A stretch of 64,000 nucleotides of DNA from Hymenopellis radicata (taxonomy: Eukaryota > Basidiomycota > Agaricomycetes > Agaricales > Physalacriaceae), in the NCBI GenBank assembly GCA_015501595.1, contig JADNRX010000009.1, forward strand, positions 62,001 to 126,000, in the 5' to 3' direction. The position numbers and the translations under genes were made by a program. Positions 59,490 to 64,000 of the stretch are shown here, one piece after another. Numbering within the stretch: position 1 is the first letter of the stretch; every line of letters begins with the position of its first letter. The notes under the pieces were generated by a model. That model was not told where the DNA came from, made no database searches, and worked only from the letters and a program-made list of their open reading frames with translations.

Positions 59490-59634
59490 TTTCGTTAGCC
59501 GTGCAATGAATTATGAAAGGTTAAATGCCAAAGTTAAGTGTATGCATGAGGGAAAATGCAGATGGGATCGCGATAATGATGATGTCTGCAAAAAATGCAC
59601 CTCTTGGCTCTTTTAGAGCTCGTCCTCCTGCTCG

Positions 59635-59845
59635 TCCTGCTCGACATCGTCATTGCGTCGTTGTCGGTGTAGCGGTGTCGTCCTTACTGTTGTCCTTGCC
59701 ACTGTTGTCAGCGTCGCGATTGTCCTCATAGCCATAGCTGTCTCCATGCTCTATCCACGCCGACTCAGAGTCGAGCGCCGGCGTTGTCGTCACCGACTCG
59801 AAGTCGACTGACGGGTCGTTGTCATAATGCTGGGAGAGAAGAGAG
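59635..59845. mobile_element. Internal fragment of the MITE 1/2 family
   Basis: Contains GCCGACTCAGAGTCGAGCGC and CACCGACTCGAAGTCGAC, plus CGTCCTGCTCGAC-type repeats. These blocks are shared with the interior of MITEs 1 and 2. The terminal inverted repeats are not present, so it is a deletion remnant. Confidence 0.55.
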
Positions 59846-60010
59846 ACGCAGGCTCACGCCATTCGGCTGACCGGAGCGGAATACCCGATTACATAATAAT
59901 CAGTAGCGCGGTACAGACCCCGATCTAACCTACAGACTACATACACATTGACACCTCCCCCCCGTCATCGTCGTATGTAGTGTCTGTTTTAGTAGAGACT
60001 ATACTCCCAG

Positions 60011-60776
60011 TCAAGCGCAACACTCCGAAATATTACCATCCCGATGTATAAGGATGTTCTGCTTATTTAGATCATCATGGCATAGAACACAGTGTCGCAG
60101 ACTCGGCGAAGAAATCGACTGCATGATAGGCACAGCTCGTTCCTCCAACAGGGAAAGAAAGCTGTCTTGACGTGCCTTCACTTGAAGGTGTATGATTGGT
60201 ATGGTGGTCAGAGAATTACCGTCGTCCATGCGGCGAAGAAATCGACTGCATGATAGTAGGCACAGCTCGTTCCTCCAACAGGGAAAGAAAGCTGTCTTGA
60301 CGTGCCTTCGCTTGAAGGTGTATGATTGGTATGGTGGTCAGAGAATTACCGTCGTCCATGGACAGCGTGACTCCAATCACTTGGGCAGCCTCGATGTCGA
60401 ATAGTTGTAAGCAGATGTCTGCGTAGCTTAAGATACAACTTTCCTATAATGCCGGGCGCGACTTCAATGAAGGGCATCGATGACACAAAATAAGTACCTT
60501 TGCATCAGTATGAAGGAGTCCGAATCCGTTCATGAGAGTGGTACCCGGCATGAGCTGCATCAAGATGAAATTGAACGGCTCAGCCTCGAAGGCAAAATGA
60601 ACAGCATAAATATCCGGTACAGGAATGCTTGAGACGCGTCGCAAAAATCGCATAATGCCGATTTTGCCAGCAGATCGCTGCATTTTTCGCTCCTTGTCTC
60701 TGTCGTCCTTGAAAGGGCGACTGACGCACAAAATGACTTGTGCGCCGTCAGACAAGCGCGCGTCTAGATTTAGCAA
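60011..60776 (-). pseudogene. Aminoglycoside-phosphotransferase-like kinase, broken by a 127-bp duplication
   Basis: APH/choline-kinase-fold protein (PF01636 type). The N-lobe (60776 down) has LSDGAQVILCVSRPF, SIPVPDIYAVHFAFEAEPFN and FILMQLMPGTTL. The C-lobe has the Brenner motif CVLCHDDLNKQNILIHRDGN (about 60025-60085), with the catalytic Asp and Asn. Between them a 127-bp segment is duplicated in tandem (60104-60230, 60231-60360). The period is not a multiple of three, and the second reading hits a TAA just after the junction. The N-terminus may continue upstream (to about 61270) in unresolved exons. Substrate unknown. Confidence 0.7.
60104..60360. repeat. Tandem duplication of 127/130 bp in a kinase gene
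   Basis: Copies start CGGCGAAGAAATCGACTGCA at 60104 and 60231. They differ by one TAG insertion (GATAGGCAC versus GATAGTAGGCAC) and one A/G change. The high identity means a recent event. Confidence 0.95.
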
Positions 60777-61395
60777 ACTCGGGAGTCGGTCCCCACGAAC
60801 ACCAATATGAAGACGCCGAGCTCACAGTATTTGGACCTACCACGCGCGTGCGTGTAGCGATAATATTTTGGTCGAGACAGCTTGCTACAATTCGAAGCAC
60901 ATTTCCCTGCTGTGAATCCAATGTAGGTCGAGTTGAACCCGCTCTTCTATCGACTCTGGAACCCTAGGCTCGTGACCAGCTCGCTTCGCATCACGTGGCT
61001 GCGCTTATCACGACTGCGAAGCAATGGTGATCAGCGCAGCCACGTGATTGCGAAGCGGATGGACCCGAGCCTACTGGAACCCCTTCGAGCCGAATCATAA
61101 CGCCCTCACGGTCGTACGAGCATGGTTGGAGTTGGACATGGTTGAAGGAGGCAAAGTCGCCCTGTTTAATTATTGATGGGCGTGCCTGGTGCGTTACTTC
61201 GGGTGTTGCCGCTCTGAGCTCTCCAAGTGGTTTTTGACGCGAGTGGACCTTATGAACTATCTCCATCTCGATGATCGTAAAGCGTACTCAAATTGAGGCC
61301 TTGTGCAGTTTTCAAAATCATGTAGGTATGCTCAAGCGCTGAATACATGAAGACAGTGACAAAGGCACGATTCGTTTGCGTTTACGGTTCAGCTA

Positions 61396-62835
61396 GATAT
61401 CATCCGGGTCGTCGTACGTCGGTCGTATCAGTAGGGACTGCGGCGCGAGGGCACCTAGAGTATTCCTGAGCATCTTGTGCGCTGCTGCTGCCGTTCCTTC
61501 CGTTACCAGGACAGGGAGAACGTCGTCGAGTGCCTGAATAGAAGTCTAGATGGCCGTTAAAAGGAGTAGTGACGTTCAAATCTTCACATACCTTCATGAA
61601 GCGGAATTTGAAGGTCACCTGGAAGAGATCGAGCAAAAATGGACTGTAGGGCTAGGACCCGTGATTATGCTGCCAGAGGTCAGTTTTGAAAGTCCCGACA
61701 AAATGAGCCAAATTTTCGAGGAAATTTTCGAGCAAAAGATGCAGAACGATCGGAAACGTCCAAATCTGCATCCAGAATCCGTGGGAAAGTCAATTCTCAC
61801 CCGGGTCCGTGTCGGGACTTTTGCGCCAACCTCTCACAGCATAATCACGGGTCCTGTAGGGCTGCCCGCTCAGAACCATAGTTGGTATTGGCTGGGCGTA
61901 TGAGTCCATGTCTGCAAATGGCGCACTCGTACAAAGGCAATCATCGTAAGAGAGCGTTTCGGGAAAAGAAATGGCAGTCTCGAAATCAATGAGGAAGACG
62001 CGAGGACGACTTGTTGGGATTTCCATGTGGCGCATGGAGTTCGGCTGCCACTGAACAAGGAAGTTGCAATGAAACGCGTCCTGTACGAATAATAAGATTG
62101 ATATATGGCAATGGACTATGAGGCCTCACCCGATGCGCTACACGTTTACTATGGATAAACTCAAGCGCCTGCTCAGCCTTTGTAAGTATTTAGAAGTCGA
62201 TGAGGAGTACGAACGCTTGCCTCGAGCGCCTGCAGGAACATGTCCATGAGATCGCCAACCGAACTGTCCGTTCCAGCTAGAGCGCTGTCTCCATAGAGCC
62301 AAGACATAGGTATCCCAGTCATCGGAAAAACACCAAGAATAAGATCCTGAAAATGTATCTCTTGAAGCATGGGTAGTACGTGATTCTCGAACAGAAGTGT
62401 ATCAGGGCCCGTCGCCAATCTGCGCAGTGCATCAAGAGCGTTCCGACCTTCCTTTCCGACGACAATTATTCTACACACTGCATCGCGTCCTTCGTGACTG
62501 CGTACGGCACGGTTCAGTGGATTCTAATGAAACAACTTGAACAAGAGCTCAAGCACTTGATATCAGGTACGTACCACATACTGCCAGATTTCTATCCGAT
62601 CGGCTTCAAAGGGGGAAAGACCAGCAGAAGAACCTGCATAAATGTAGCCGTTTGCGTTTGGAAGGGAGCCTGGCCCACCGCCGGGAGGTCGAAGCATGCA
62701 GAAGCCGCGCCAGGACCACGACGTCCATCCATGTTTGGCCAGCACAGGGCCCAGCAGATTCCAGATGTTCTCGAAGTCCTCGTGGTCTTTCTCGCCAGGA
62801 CTGCGCCATTCAACAATGGTTTTAGGCAGCTACGG
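61396..62835 (-). pseudogene. Agaricomycete protein kinase-like gene interrupted by a MITE
   Basis: Exons read down the minus strand. They begin TIVEWRSPGEKDHEDFENIW (about 62825), then GYIYAGSSAGLSPFEADRIE. Next comes CRIIVVGKEGRNALDALRRL and LFENHVLPMLQEIHFQDLIL. A GC-AG intron (GCAAGC...AAAG) joins LQALE to AEQALEFIHSK. The catalytic loop VAHRD is split by the next intron from AFHCNFLVQW. LIDFETA replaces DFG. Then GQPYS and FLLDLFQVTFKFRFMK are separated by a 201-bp transposon (61654-61854). The last exon ends ALAPQSLLIRPTYDDPDDI at 61396. Only the transposon breaks an otherwise plausible gene. DFE instead of DFG makes activity uncertain. Confidence 0.75.
61654..61854. mobile_element. Small MITE with 9-bp target duplication in the kinase gene
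   Basis: A 201-bp element with inverted ends GGACCCGTGATTATGCTG. The match continues GAGGT after two differences. It is flanked by TGTAGGGCT (61645-61653, 61855-61863). The 9-bp duplication suggests the Mutator group, although its ends differ from the 55955 element. The plus-strand 117-codon frame across it (61550-61903) is a by-product. Confidence 0.88.
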
Positions 62836-63326
62836 AGTATATCAGCTTTACAATGCTACGGAGTCAGACCGTCAACTAGCCTTGGAACGAATGCGGATAT
62901 GCCTGTATTGCGCGTATATTACCGGCAGCGTCGCCAGTCCCATGAGGAGAGCTAGTGAGAGAGTTCGTACAGAAGACATGGTTCGCTGCAGAAAGTTTGT
63001 TTCCGCGACGCGACGCGAACAAAGGCAAGTTGCTGATGTTTGGCTCAGGGCAAGAGCGTCAACAAGGCACACGGCCCGGTACCGAGCATCCTAATACGAC
63101 CATGGGAAGGGGGACACACAGGAAGTGGTCGTATGTATATAAAGATAAGAAGATGTGAAGATGCTGTTAGCCTCTCACACCCAGCTTCGACATGGCAAGT
63201 TTCAGATCTCCCTCCTCCGGGCTACCATCAACTGAATAATCTCCAGGATTACATCACACCTTTGAAGACCGCCCACAACCCAGCAAGGAGCTTGAAGTAT
63301 CAGGTCTAGTCTACAGCTATTCAACG
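62836..63326. other. Intergenic region upstream of the kinase-like gene
   Basis: No supported gene. A minus-strand frame beginning MSSVRTLSLALLMGLATLPV (about 62980) has a signal-anchor-like hydrophobic stretch but ends after 35 residues. Confidence 0.3.
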
Positions 63327-63626
63327 ATGCCTCGCTCATCAGATATCCCTCAGGGCAATTACAAGTATGCCAATAAATATGTAGGAACGTTCCAAAGGGT
63401 CGAGCATTCCACAACCGGCTACGTCCTCGACGACTCGATTGAACTTGAGGCTGATTTACGGATCATAAGGACGTTCTCATTCTCATGCATGCCAATGCCC
63501 AAGTGCGCTCGGTATCGGCAAAGAATTGCTTTTCCACATCGTACGTCTCCATCCCCGCTTCTGCTATCATCTACAGTCTCACTCAACATCATTTACAGAG
63601 ATGGTGTGACTGCGCCTCCGGCCTAA
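63327..63626 (+). CDS. Short hypothetical protein
   Basis: A frame of 99 codons starting MPRSSDIPQGNYKYANKYVG. The middle (STTGYVLDDSIELEADLRII) looks protein-like. A GTACGT donor at about 63541 and a TTTACAG acceptor at about 63598 suggest a 58-nt intron before the end. No family is recognised, and the gene may continue. The remaining sequence to 64000 shows no gene. Confidence 0.35.
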   Translation: MPRSSDIPQGNYKYANKYVGTFQRVEHSTTGYVLDDSIELEADLRIIRTFSFSCMPMPKCARYRQRIAFPHRTSPSPLLLSSTVSLNIIYRDGVTAPPA

Positions 63627-64000
63627 TCAACGTCGTTTTCGACTTCTAACTCGCCAACTTTGGCAACGTGGGAGGATGATTCTTTGTACAGTATTGAAAT
63701 TCGGAGGAACAACATAAAAATATGTCGGAGGAGTTCAACTAGCAGTTCTTGAAATCATGTACTCAGTAGTGGTAATCTATTGTAAAGATTCACAATTCGG
63801 AATGAGTCTACGAAACACGGATGAGCAAGCGGAGCCTCTTACCTTCCAAGTTCAAGTCTAGCTCGACTGAGTCCCAGCCTAGCCCGGGTTTGCTCATCAA
63901 CTCTCATGTACACTTCCAAGAGTGCCCTGCTTTCTCCTGGGCGACCTATACTTCGAAGTTCCACTCTCCATTCATTTAAATCCAAACTAACGCCTTTCCA

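Noticed and set aside
61550..61903. Plus-strand 117-codon ORF
   Set aside because: It runs across the 201-bp MITE and the antisense of kinase exons. The open frame is a by-product.

Overview
The window looks like genomic DNA of a filamentous basidiomycete, most likely an agaricomycete. The evidence is short GT-AG introns of about 46-67 nt, F-box/LRR-like genes, fungal-type kinases and a very high load of small DNA transposons. No prokaryotic features are present.

Layout. Positions 124-11249 hold the 3' part of a Ty3/Gypsy pol gene, followed on the same strand by six diverged copies (units A-F) of an accessory ORF. The copies combine a WLD(D)xF block, a CX2CX6CX12CX2CX6C cysteine cluster like a fungal Zn2Cys6 domain, and a coiled-coil tail. 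Unit C is split by a hAT-type MITE. Positions 11250-13500 look non-coding and may be retroelement terminal sequence. From 13.8 to 27.4 kb lie a second hAT MITE, a hypothetical gene, an HNH nuclease gene split by a third MITE, an F-box/nucleotidyltransferase-like gene with a duplicated exon-intron unit, and two LRR-like paralogs. Positions 27908-31124 are a complete ribonucleotide reductase large-subunit gene with 12 exons, one of only 4 nt. Further on come a basic multi-exon protein, an intact carboxylesterase (12 exons, 539 aa), a frameshifted and truncated carboxylesterase copy, a sugar-transporter remnant and two F-box genes.

The last 16 kb is mostly mobile-element and gene debris: two-sided MITEs with TA, 8-bp and 9-bp target duplications, a nested mariner/hAT pair, a 2.8-kb hAT-like element with tRNA-like boxes, and broken copies of acyl-CoA delta-9 desaturase, an importin, an aminoglycoside-phosphotransferase-like kinase and a protein kinase-like gene.

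How the genes relate. The only clear housekeeping gene is the reductase (dNTP supply). The carboxylesterase is probably secreted. The strongest theme is gene interruption: at least four coding regions are cut by MITEs whose target duplications can be read exactly, so the reading frame across each old site can be checked. All splice models come from reading the sequence. Where exon lengths sum to a multiple of three this is stated.
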